Made by a program: the position numbers and the translations under genes. The notes below the pieces were generated by a model that saw only the letters and a program-made list of their open reading frames with translations, searched no databases and was not told the origin of the DNA. Positions 53,931 through 63,752 of a stretch of DNA of 64,000 nucleotides are shown here, piece after piece; position 1 is the stretch's first letter, and each line of letters begins with the position of its first letter. The stretch is from Brachycybe producta (lineage: Eukaryota; Arthropoda; Diplopoda; Playtdesmida; Andrognathidae), in NCBI GenBank assembly GCA_036925085.1, contig JAUPFP010000004.1, forward strand, positions 8,716,938 through 8,780,937. The letters are read 5' to 3'.

Positions 53931-54280
53931 CTAGTGGGGTAACCCGTCATAAATGACGGGAGCAAAAATAACAGGCAATTATGCGCATGCGCGTCGTTTT
54001 TTCCTTTTTTTACTCCTTTCATTTCAATTTTCGTCACCCCCTCCCACTTTTCTCTCCCCCCCCCCCTCTACACTTTTCAACCTTTTCCCCCTCTCCAATT
54101 TAATATCAAGGGGTTTTTGGATGGGAAGGGTGCAACCTATAGTTGACCTTGAGAAAAAAAAACAGTTCATTTATTCAAATTTATATAAATTCCGATGTGC
54201 TTCAATGGTTGTACAGCGTTATCGCAGAAAGAGAGAAAGATGACACACAGATACACAGACCTGGCAAAATATATATATAA
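53931..54280 (-). mobile_element. Helitron-like element with in-window empty site
   Basis: Read on the minus strand: A, then TTATATATATATTTTGCCAG ... CCCGTCATTTATGACGGG, TTACCCCACTAG, then T. R4 copies at about 9520-9535 and 61038-61055 show the uninterrupted ...TTCTA/TTTTT... junction. The element thus sits precisely between A and T with no target duplication, as Helitrons do. Its own CTAG end and hairpin are perfect. 350 bp, non-coding. Confidence 0.9.
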
Positions 54281-54480
54281 TAGAAGGACCTTTTCAAAAT
54301 TTATATAAAGCGAGCACGTAAAGAACAATACTTTTTATCGCATTTTGCACTTTACTGTATTTTAAGTGAGCGATTGTGAGGCTATTTCTTGCAATTTTAG
54401 TTACACCATACAATAACACTCATGTCGTTGTCGTCTGCTCAAAACAACAAGATGCAGGTGTATCCAGGCTCTTAAAACAC

Positions 54481-55058
54481 GTGCCAAAAAGGTGAATGTT
54501 TGTTTAAAAAACAATCATCGTTTCCTGCACCTTTTACCCCTCACAATAAGAAGGGTCGGGTTTATGGGTTCTACACCTCTCCACTCCTTTCGATTTCGTG
54601 CCAAACTCCGTTAGATCCCATTATGCCGTCTGATATCTCATATCCCGTTTTACCACCATGTTCCATAAAGTATATTTTTAAAGATACAAAAAATACCCTA
54701 TGCATCTAGATATAGACCATAAACAATTTATGGAAATCACTATGGAATTTTAGAATTTAGTTCTGCCTATTTGAATTCTTAGAAATTCCTTCCTATGAAA
54801 ATTAGAAGAAAGTAAAACAGAAGAAAAAAAACTAGAAGTACGGGACACCTCCCCCCCCCCCAATTTAAACAGGATTTTTTAATGACGTTCATTTGGTTAC
54901 TGCGCCATCTAGTATCAATTTTTCTAATTAGTTAAAAGTTTTTCCACAATAATTAACCATCAAAATGAAAAAGAAAAAAATATTGTATACAGTATACAAT
55001 AAACCCAAACACCACCTTACGGAGCGCTGTAAAGGACATGCAAGATTTTTTTAAAATC
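54481..55058. other. AT-rich spacer, no gene seen
   Basis: Poly-C at 54850-54862. Short frames without domains. Confidence 0.45.
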
Positions 55059-55370
55059 TGGACATGTCGACTTCTAATCTCGACATGTCGCCTTTTAAGC
55101 TCGACATGTCGCCTTTTAATCTCGACATGTCGACTTTTAATCTCGACACATGTCGACTTTTAATCTCGACACATGTCGACTTTTAATCTCCACATGTAGA
55201 CTTTTAATACCGCCATGTTATTTATGCCATGTTGTGCGCACCATACTCTAATAATTAAATTATTGCTACTACTAGAGGGCGCTTGCAATATCTCATAATT
55301 AAACATGGCCGAATAAAACAGATTAAAAGTCGACATATCGAAATTAAAAGTCGACATGTCGAGATTTAAA
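55059..55370. mobile_element. CTCGACATGTCGAC foldback with tandem left arm
   Basis: About seven units of the 21-bp CTCGACATGTCGACTTTTAA repeat (55080-55205; some CACATG variants). Then TTATGCCATGTTGTGCGCAC, a centre with TAATTAAATTATTGCTAC, and a right arm with two units. Matches 43885-44108, which has far fewer units. Confidence 0.9.
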
Positions 55371-55815
55371 TTTTTTTTTTGAAAAAATCCTCTGCAGGGC
55401 TCTATACAATCTTAAATAATCTCCAAGCATTTTTTTTTTAAATTAAAAAATACCAAATATTCGAATTGCTACTACCTACAATAACTAAATGTTGCATTTT
55501 TCACGAAAATATTTGTGAGGTCAACGATATTTTTAAAGATAACAAACATGCAATTCTTAAGAATGATGATTCAGTGTTGAATGATGTCATTGTTTTCATA
55601 TTTCTATCATTTCTCATAACTTTCGCAAATGTTAACAATAGTTACATAATTAGTAATTAGTATTTTATATTAGGTGATGATATATTATGGTATGGATTTT
55701 TTTCTTTTATTATACATGTACATTAAGCAATTGAATAATTACTTAATGAAGCAAATTGTTAGGGATGTCGCACACAGGGGGAAGGGGTGGTATATTTAAA
55801 AAAAAAGGAAATTGT
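55371..55815. other. AT-rich spacer
   Basis: No gene or classified repeat. Confidence 0.4.
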
Positions 55816-55835
55816 GTTTGGGCCACTGTTGGGGA

Positions 55836-56032
55836 CACAGGCATCTCTGTCCAGCAGTAAAATTTTGTTGGCCCGCCCTTTTATGAGCGTCAGACCAAAT
55901 ATCAACCAATTCGAAACTGAAAAGAGCGGGGCATGTGACGTCAGACCAAGTAACAAACCAATTAGAAATTGATGACGCTCATAAAAGGGCGGGGCCAACA
56001 ACATTTTACTGCTGGGCAGAGAGATGCCTGTG
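55836..56032. mobile_element. CAGGCA foldback, CATCTCTGTCCAGCAGT arms
   Basis: ACAGGCATCTCTGTCCAGC ... GCTGGGCAGAGAGATGCCTGT. Flanks GTTGGGGAC and GTTGAGGGC match 7 of 9. Core has CCAAATATCAACCAATTCG and GTGACGTCAGACCAAGTAAC. Confidence 0.88.
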
Positions 56033-56040
56033 TTGAGGGC

Positions 56041-56522
56041 AGGCAAGTAAGCACACGGGCAAGTGTGGCCAGCACCAGCACCTTTTCTGAACATCATTAA
56101 TTTCTAATTGGTTTGTCATTTGGTCTGATGTCACATGCCCCGCCCTTATCAATTTCTAATTGGTTGATATTTCGTCTGACGCTCATAAAAGGGCTGGGAA
56201 AACAAAAAGCTAATGCTGGTCACACTTGCCTGTAGCACAGGCAGTTGGGCGCAGCCAGAAAAATTCTGTTAGCCCCGCCCTTTTATGAGCATCAGACCAA
56301 TAACAAACCCGTAACAGTATCAAACACGTAACAAACCTAAATAACCTATCAGAACGAACTTTTCTGGCTGCGCCCAACTGCTTCGCAAGTAAGCACAGTA
56401 AAAAAGGCATGTTTGCTCCGCCCTTTTATGAGCATCATACCAACTATCAACCAATTAGAAGTTGCCATTCCTCAGAAAAGGGCGGGGCAGACGACAGTAT
56501 TTTACTGTGCTTATACCTGCCT
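56041..56522. mobile_element. Nested cluster of three CAGGCA-type foldbacks
   Basis: An outer element (AGGCAAGTAAGCACA ... TTTTACTGTGCTTATACCTGCCT) is split. AAGTAAGCACA occurs at 56045-56055 and again at 56386-56396, a duplicated target. Between lie an element with CAAGTGTGGCCAGCACC / GGTCACACTTGCCTGT arms (to about 56233) and one with CAGGCAGTTGGGCGCAGCC / GGCTGCGCCCAACTGC arms (to about 56382). Confidence 0.8.
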
Positions 56523-56527
56523 TTCTG

Positions 56528-56972
56528 TTGGGCTGCGTTTAGTCTACTCATGCTCGTGACTTAGTCGGGCTTCTGCTTGTCGAATGAGGGTTGAGAAATC
56601 AATTACTCGAGACTTTAACTTGTGCAGATCCGATGAGCGATGACGAAGTTTTAAATACCAGTGCAAGTTTTATTATCATGCACAACTCATTGCTAAGAGA
56701 AACTCCACAAGTAAGGGCCTACAGTGCCACCTACTGGTGGCACTGTAGGCCCTAGTCAACGAAACTTGCTCGTCTCTGTCCAATCACCAGCAAGTCTTGA
56801 CGAGCACCTCTTTGATGTACCAACACAAAGTGGAGCCAAACGAGCCCCTGGCTTGCGTTACTCGTGTTACTTGTATCGCTGCTCGCGTGTCCGTCCACCT
56901 TAGACGGGCTTGTCGACGAGCCGCCTCACCGAGCCAGAGTACGAGCACGACTAGTCTGAACGCACCCTTACA
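56528..56972. mobile_element. Foldback with GGGCTGCGTTTAGTCTA ends and perfect inner hairpin
   Basis: GGCTGCGTTTAGTCTACTCA faces GACTAGTCTGAACGCACCC. At 56714-56753 AGGGCCTACAGTGCCACC, loop TACT, and its exact inverse form a perfect 18-bp hairpin. Open frames on both strands here are shadows. Confidence 0.7.
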
Positions 56973-57094
56973 AGTCATATTAAGATATGCTGTTCTTTTT
57001 AAGGCCGCTAAGCTCAGTGTATTTTCGACCTCGATGATGCAGCAAAAAAGGAAATTGATATTTCCAGAGAACCCGATTAAAGCAAACAAATAAC

Positions 57095-57941
57095 ATCAGT
57101 GGCGTCAGCTATGGGAATAATTCTCGATTGATAAATAATTATATATATATATAGATGGATGGATGGATACCCACTGTGTGGGTATCCATCTATCTGTCAA
57201 CCCAGGGCGGGTCGTTACATTTGGTATGTATGTTATGGCAAGGTTAGTTGCTGTATAGGTGAAATTCAAAATGCCCTATGCCTATTAATAGAGTGGATTA
57301 ATTAGTAAGGCAACCAGAAAAAAATGTAATTATCAGCTAAAAACGAAGAACTTGGTTTGCCATTAGCATTATAAGGCTATGCTAGATGATAGTTTGATGG
57401 TCAAACTTTGACCCATGGATGCTCACAAATACTGGCCAGGGGGCGTCTTGCCCATATTTCAAAAGCCGAATTTCATATTTTAATATGAAAATCATTATCA
57501 GGTTCTTTTCAATGATTTTGATTTGGAAAATATATGATAATATATGATATACAGTAGGCTCTTTTTTATTTCAATAAAGATTTCCTTGAAATATTGACAG
57601 AAAATTGATTAAATTAAGTTGTAACATGGTTGCTGTTATTTTTTCCATAGCTGTATGTGATCAATATAAAAAGAAACTTTTGAAACTTTGTAATTAGCAA
57701 TCTTAATTATCTTTTAAATTAAAATGCAATTACTTTGTAATTAGTAATAATTAATTACCTTTTAACACATTTATTTAAAAAAGCTAGTGCAAACAGACTA
57801 TTGAATTTGCAGAATGATTGAATAGTTTGAGAACGAAAACAGTTCATTATGATTACTTATTACAAGGTTTCAAAAGTAACGTGGTGAATTGCACTTTATT
57901 CACTTTTATTTTTTTTTATTGACACTTAATTGCAGTAATTA
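57095..57941. other. No gene; hAT-type end and small hairpin
   Basis: CAGTGGCGTCAGCTATGGG at 57100 resembles a hAT end without partner. GATGGATACCCAC / GTGGGTATCCATC hairpin at about 57157-57190. The rest is AT-rich. Confidence 0.45.
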
Positions 57942-58960
57942 CGCGGTGTGTCTAGAAAGTAATGACACCAAATTTTTTTCTCAAGAACTGGCAACATCGT
58001 AAAACAACACTGCATCAACCAAGAGCTACATCCCTATTGGGTGTGGGACATTTGCCCTAAAGACACTTGCCCTAAAGCCATTTTTGCCCTAACGGTACAT
58101 TTGTTCTAAAACCATTTGCCCTAAAAGGACACTTGCCCTAAACCCATTTGCTCTAAAGGGACACTTGCCCTAAAAAGACACTTGCCCTAAAACCATTTGC
58201 CCTAAAACGACATTTTCCCTAAAACCATTTGCCTTAAAGGGCCATTTGCCCTAAAACCACTTGCTATAAAAGGACATTTGCCCTAATCAGTAGTGTAAAT
58301 GTACACCACGACGTTTTTTTTTGCGCGCCTGTGGTGCACAGAACCAATACATACTCCACCGAAAGACACTAAACAGTATGAAAAGAGAGAACAAAAAGTG
58401 GCTTTTAGGCAAATGGCTTTAGGGAAAATATCCCTTTAGGGCAAATGGTTTTATAGCAAATGGTTTTATAGCAAATGGTTTTAAGGCAAATGTCCCTTTA
58501 GGGCAAGTGTCCATAGGGCAAATGTCTCTAGGACAAATGTCTCTATACCATCCCTACTGTACATACAGTGCAAGTTTCAACGTGGTAACTTCAATGCGTG
58601 CGATTTTACAATCATTTGTGTAACTAAGTTTTGGCGAGGCGACGCATCGCAAAAATGGAACATAAGAATATCCAGCAGTGTCATGCGATCAAATTCTGCG
58701 TCAAATTTAGGACAAACAGGCTTATTGAGATGATGTTCTATCCCTGGCACAATGCATTTCTAAATGGCCGTGAAACTGTGGAAGATGAAAACTATTTCGG
58801 GCAACCAAGCACCTCATGAACTAACTGATCAAATTGTGACAAAAGCGAGGACTCTCGTCACGTCTTACAGTTCGCGGGGTGATCACGGGACACAAATTGT
58901 GGCGAGCATTAGATCTATATGAAATGTTACATTACAGAGTTGGTTCGCTTAGTATATAGT
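57942..58960 (+). pseudogene. mariner relic with transposase N-terminus, carrying an insertion
   Basis: TA then CGCGGTGTGTCTAGAAAGTA and ATGACACC, a mariner-type end. From the ATG at 58655: MEHKNIQQCHAIKFCVKFRT, then NGRETVEDENYFGQPSTS and a stop. After a one-base shift: ELTDQIVTKARTLVTSY and RGDHGTQIVASIR. This corresponds to the N-terminal DNA-binding part of mariner transposases (FNIKFCVKLG... GREDVEDDPRSGRP pattern). The C-terminal half and right end are missing where the next MITE begins. A tandem-armed foldback sits between the end and the ATG. Confidence 0.82.
58039..58549. mobile_element. Tandem-armed foldback (TTTGCCCTAAA type), 9-bp TSD
   Basis: Begins GGGTGTGGGACATTTGCCC and ends GACAAATGTCTCTATACC. 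Flanks ATCCCTATT (58030-58038) and ATCCCTACT (58550-58558) match 8 of 9. The left arm has about 14 words of TTTGCCCTAAA, the right arm the inverse TTTAGGGCAAATGG. The core (CAGTAGTGTAAATGTACACC ... CCACCGAAAGACACTAAAC) is the inverse of the 11075-11170 core. Confidence 0.92.
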
Positions 58961-58964
58961 CACC

Positions 58965-59712
58965 TTAAGAGGCTACATCGCAAAATTACTTTGAAGAATC
59001 TCCACAAAGAGCGCTAGCATCGTTTTTCTATTGAGCCCATAGACCCGATGTTAAAGAAAAAAAAAAACGTTAATTTTTAAAATACACAGTCGCGGCAATA
59101 TGTTTATTTTTCATATTTAAAGTTGACCAATTTTGATGGTTCAAAGTGCAGTGTGCACTTTAATTGTTAAAGTGTTTTACTATTTTTAAAAAGTAATTTC
59201 AAAATGGCGAATTTCTAACTTATGTTAAAAACATCTATTAAAATGTTGGTAAAAATACCTAAAAATAATTTTAAAAAATCACAAGTAAACCACAGTGAAG
59301 CTAACACATTGGCGCACGTGCTGATTTTATTTCTGGTTTTTTAAAATTATTATTTAGGTATTTTTACGCCCATTTTAATGGAGTTTTTTTTATTACGAGC
59401 GCATACTCAATGGAGTTAAACGTAAGAGTTAGAAATTCGCGATTTTGAAATATTTTTAAAAATAGAACCGCACTTAACCAATTTCTTGTCATTCTATCAC
59501 TGGATGACCATATATTTATAGTGCACATTGCACTTTGAACCATCATAATTAGACAACTTTAAATATGAAAAATGAATATATTTGCCACAACTGTGTATTT
59601 TAAAAATTAACGTTTTTTTCTTTAACATCGTGTCTATGGGGCTCAATAGAAAAACAATGCTAGCGCTCTTCGCGGAGATTTTTCAAAGTAATTTTGCGAT
59701 GTAGCCTCTTAA
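58965..59712. mobile_element. TTAA-flanked AGAGGCTAC foldback, full copy
   Basis: TTAAGAGGCTACATCGCAAA ... GATGTAGCCTCTTAA. CACC-TTAA at the left; AAGGTG follows at the right. 748 bp. Confidence 0.9.
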
Positions 59713-60507
59713 GGTGTGCTTGAGCATAAGCCTATCCCACAACGAATGAAGAAAAAATATATATTTTCGGAGAAGGTAGTTAACGTGTTCTGCATTCCAA
59801 TGTCTTCAAAGATTAAATAGGCCTACTTTTAAAACGGATTTTCAGCTGACATGACATGTGATGTGATTTGTTAGAGAGAGAGAGAGAGAGAAAAAAAACT
59901 TGACAAGTTCAGGAGGCAAACAAAATAATGCCTATTTAAAAAAAAAAACCCTGGAAGAACTACTAGTGGTATCCTCTAGCATAGGGGTTTATTCATCGTT
60001 TTCTCCTCTGGACTTATCTTGTCAAAAAAATAATCTTAATTAAATTCTCCAACAAATGAAACCATGATTTTTGTGTTACTGCCATTCACATATTTTTTTT
60101 TTTCCAGACAACATTTCAAAGATAATGGGGTTTCAATTTTTAAATAAATCTTTTAAATAGTTATTTAAAAAAGCTGTAGTATTATTTTCCATTCCCCTTG
60201 ACCTGGATGTCATCTTCTGACCCGATTTTTAAAAGTTTCTATTGCAAGACAACATTCGATTATTATTCTTTCCATCACATGAAAAGTGTCCAAGATATAA
60301 AAAAAAAACATAAAAGATAATTAAAAATTGACAATACAAATGCCAGCATAAAAGCCAGTTGTCCTATATTTAGAATGAAGTTTAAACTGCATTACATTAG
60401 GAGGTTAATGTGGAAGAAAATATTATAATTACAGCCTATTTATTCAAAAGCCAGGTCGCAGGTTAGTTGATTGTCACAGTGTATCTTATAATAAATAGTT
60501 CACAGAA
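59713..60507. other. AT-rich spacer, no gene seen
   Basis: (GA)n at 59873-59890 and poly-A runs. Nothing else recognised. Confidence 0.45.
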
Positions 60508-60830
60508 TCGGCTATTATACCTAGTACAACACACCTGATAATTTAAATGCATTTAAATAATAAACGTGTTCTACAGAGCCCCGTGAAGAACAAACAAACA
60601 ATCTTATATTGAATTCAATTTATTCAGTTGATAATCTCAAAATATTGAGTTAATACTTAAATATAATATATAAACTATTGACAAAATATTGATTTAGTAT
60701 TTCAATTTAAAATATTAATAATAAGAGTCAATTTTTATTTGGTTCATGTCCTTAACTGGATTCCGTATAATTCACCAAAACACATTTAATTTGAATTCAT
60801 TTAACTCATGTGTGTACAAGATATTAGTGT
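60508..60830. repeat. Right half of MITE R5
   Basis: ATACCTAGTACAACACACCT, GTTCTACAGAGCCCCGTGAA through TGTGTACAAGATATTA. Left half missing. Confidence 0.85.
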
Positions 60831-60837
60831 ATGATAA

Positions 60838-61235
60838 AAACGTTAAGAGACTAGATACACCGCCATCTTGTTGTTTTGAGCAGACGACAACGAGACAAAT
60901 GAGTGTTAATATATAGTGTTACTAAACTTGCAAGAAATAGTCTCACGATCGCTCAATGAAGATACAGTAAAGCGCAAAATGTAATAAAAAGTATCGTTCT
61001 TTAAGTGCTCTCTTTATAGAAATTTTGAAAAGGTCCTTCTATTTTTTAAAAAGGTTCAAAATCGTACGTTTTTTTAAACTCCATGTTAAATCCCCAAAAC
61101 TCTCAAAAAACCGTCCCACAAACATTTGAAGAATTCTTGTTAAAAACGATTTAGGACAATGACAAAAAATTAGTACGTACATTAATCTATTGGCTTCGTG
61201 ACGATTACTTTTTCTAAATTTTGATAAGGTCCTTC
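60838..61235 (-). repeat. R4 copy C, inverted
   Basis: CATCTTGTTGTTTTGAGCAG ... AGGTCCTTCTATTTTTTAAA ... CGTCCCACAAACATTTGAAG. The GGTCCTTCTA/TTTTTT junction is an empty site for the Helitron-like insertion at 53931. Confidence 0.82.
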
Positions 61236-61717
61236 TAAGGAAAAAAAAAACATCCATTAAAATGCTCAAAAAAGAATACGTAAACATAATTTTAAAAAAC
61301 AAGGAAAATCAGCACATGCGCCAATGTGTTGGCTTCACCGTAGTTTAATTGTGTTTTTTTTTTAAAAATTATTTCTAGGTATTTTTACGAGCATTTTAAT
61401 GGATGTTTTTTTCTTATTTGGGCGTACTCTCAATGGAGTTTAACAAAAGAGTTAGAAATTCGCGATATTGAAATAGTATTTAAAAATCTAACGGCACTTC
61501 CAATTTTTTCTCATTCTATCACTAGATCAGTATATAGTTAAGATGCGCATTGCACTTTAAACCATCAAAATTGGACAACTTTAAATATGAAAAATAAACA
61601 TATTGCCGCGAATGCGTGTATTTTAAAAATTAACATTTTTTCGTCTATGGTCTCAATATAAAAACGGTGCTAGCGCTTCTTGCGGAGATTTTTCGAAGTA
61701 ATTTTGCGACGTAGCCT

Positions 61718-61721
<4 letters not shown>
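61236..61721. mobile_element. AGAGGCTAC foldback, left-truncated, ending in (TA)n
   Basis: CATCCATTAAAATGCTC, CAGCACATGCGCCAATGTGT ... GACGTAGCCTCTTATATATA. The terminal TTA runs directly into a TA microsatellite of about 50 bp (61720-61773). Confidence 0.82.
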
Positions 61722-61773
<52 letters not shown>

Positions 61774-61774
<1 letters not shown>

Positions 61775-62269
61775 CAGCCACAACTGGCGAACTAGTTTCT
61801 TCATTTTTCTGTCGAGTATCGTGCTTTAAAACACTAAATTTACCTTTAATAATTGATTCAAACGAATTTCCTGTTTTCTTTGTTTGAAATAATATTTTTT
61901 TATCTTTCAACCCTTAGACATGTTGATGTTAATCAACATGCAATTAAGATTCATACTTGAAGTATACAGCACTTCAGAAGAAAAAAAAAATGCGGTTATT
62001 AACCCAGAGTTTAAAAAAAATGCAAAGAAAAAAACCATGTTAAGATTTTGTTGCTACTATTTTTAATGTACCATAATTACATCTTTGGTCTGTTTTGTGC
62101 ACTTAAATTTTGGCCACTGTAGATGTGCAAATCTAATTTAAACTGAGCTGCTATTACAAAAACATTGTCAAAATTCAGTAATTTAGATTGAGTTTTTTTT
62201 TTCTCTTCAGGATTTGGATTTATATGGTATAAAAATACTGCATTAAATCTTTAAAGCAATTTGCAATTA
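61774..62269. other. AT-rich spacer
   Basis: No gene or classified repeat. Confidence 0.4.
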
Positions 62270-62678
62270 TTAGCTTGGTAGGAAAATAATTGCGGTTTTT
62301 GTTTACTGCAATCGAAACTCAATTGTAATTCAATGTAAGTGTAATCACATTGCGCTTGTGGTAAGATCATTTCAAAGTTCATTTTTCTGTCTGTATTTGA
62401 GTAATATTACCTTTGGTTTTATTGTTAATTGTGTTTCAATTTAGGCTTATTAAATTGAAAACGGCCAAGATACAAATATCCTTCAACAACGTGGATTATA
62501 TCAATTCCACGACTCCTGGAATTGTACACACCACCGGAATACATAAACTTGTAATTAATTGGCAAAAATGTGTCAATTCTAATCGCGCTTATTTCGATTA
62601 ATAAAGTTAATTATTAATTCATAAATTTCGTTATTAGCCGAGAAGAAAAAAACCGCAATTATTTTCCTACCAACCTAA
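62270..62678 (+). pseudogene. Internally deleted mariner: both ends plus transposase C-terminus
   Basis: TA-flanked. Left TTAGCTTGGTAGGAAAATAA, right the inverse TTATTTTCCTACCAACCTAA, followed by TA at 62679-62680. The ends resemble the Hsmar1-type end (TTAGGTTGGTGCAAAAGTAA) as remembered. A plus-strand frame ending at 62601 reads FNNVDYINSTTPGIV, TTGIHKLVINWQKCVNSN, RAYFD, stop. This matches the conserved mariner C-terminus (TGI-KL--RWQKC-D-NG-YFD). Most of the transposase is deleted; 409 bp. Confidence 0.92.
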
Positions 62679-62680
62679 TA

Positions 62681-63330
62681 CAAAATATTGTTGACATTGC
62701 GATTTTTCCGTGACTCTCATCTGAATTTGGCAATTATTTTTCTGAAAATTTTCCAACCCTGATCATCATATTTCTCTATAGTGTGGTATTTATTAGTACT
62801 TTAATTATTTTACAATTTGTTAGGCGTTGGTTCAATGATAAAAGAACGTCAAATAATAAACTTTACTAAAGTTGTAATTTAATAAAACATTTATTTTTAT
62901 GGTTACATAATTTCACTAAACATAGAATATATAATTAACAATTTTTTTTCCTCCAAGTTGTATTTAATACAGTTATCTATATCTGTGTATGTGAATGTGC
63001 ATATACACGGTCAATTTTGGCTTGTCAATCCGTGAATGTGGGAACGTACACAGTTTTTGAAACTGTTTTTTACTTGCATATTTGTGTAAATTAAATGATG
63101 AAGCTTTTCGTCAATGATTTGATAAATAAAATGTATAAATTAATTTATAAGTATCAATCGGTAGCTATACACATATTAAGCCAGGACCGCACATGCAGAA
63201 ACAGAAATGCGACACGCCATCAATTGTGAAACATAAACAACATGTGCTAACCAGTTTTGTTTGCTTTGAGGCTACAAAAATGTTTTGATGATGTCATGCA
63301 AGCTACAATCCTATTGATTCATTCATGGTG
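62681..63330. other. AT-rich spacer with Helitron-like 5' fragment
   Basis: CACATATTAAGCCAGGACCG at 63171 resembles the Helitron-like 5' end; no matching CTAG end follows. 63060-63150 resembles 6740-6830 (ATTAAATSATGAAKSTTTTC). No gene. Confidence 0.4.
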
Positions 63331-63752
63331 CAGTCCCACTAGGCTGGTTTCCCAGCCGCTGGTTGCTGCTGGCTGGTTGTAGCGCTCTAGCAGCATAGTC
63401 TGAACTGCTACTAGCAGCTGCTTTCTCCAGCGGGCTAGTGATTTTAACAGCAGCTGGTGAAGTTGGACATGTCCAACTTTAGCAGCGACCAGCTGGTCAT
63501 GTGACTCTCTTCCTGCTGCTGCCATCTAGTGTGAACTTTTTGTTGCTAGTAGTGGCACTAGTGGTAGTTGAAACTCCACTGCTTGGGTTGGTTGTTGTTA
63601 GAATTTGTGTTTTTGCAAGACAGTGATTGGATGACTTGCACTGCTAATACCAGCAGTGACTGGACAAGTGTGAACCCAAAGCAGCTGCTGCTTGCTGTTG
63701 CTGCTAATAGACAGCAGCAACCAGCGGCTTGTAAACCAGCCTAGTGTGACTG
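63331..63752. mobile_element. CAGC/GCTG-rich foldback with CAGTCCCACTAGGCTGG ends
   Basis: CAGTCCCACTAGGCTGGTTT faces AAACCAGCCTAGTGTGACTG. Arms rich in CAGCAGC, CCAGCTGG and AGCAGCTG words. GGACATGTCC at the centre-left. The minus-strand 68-codon frame is a shadow. Confidence 0.85.

Larger units (their letters stand above)
52935..54480. repeat. R4 copy B, split by two insertions
   Basis: 52935-53094, 53809-53930 and 54281-54480 match consecutive parts of 9184-9662. The first gap holds an unclassified 714-bp sequence and the second the Helitron-like element. Confidence 0.85.

Noticed and set aside
56797..57093. 98- and 101-codon frames on opposite strands
   Set aside because: They overlap an inverted-repeat element and each other. 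No recognisable protein.
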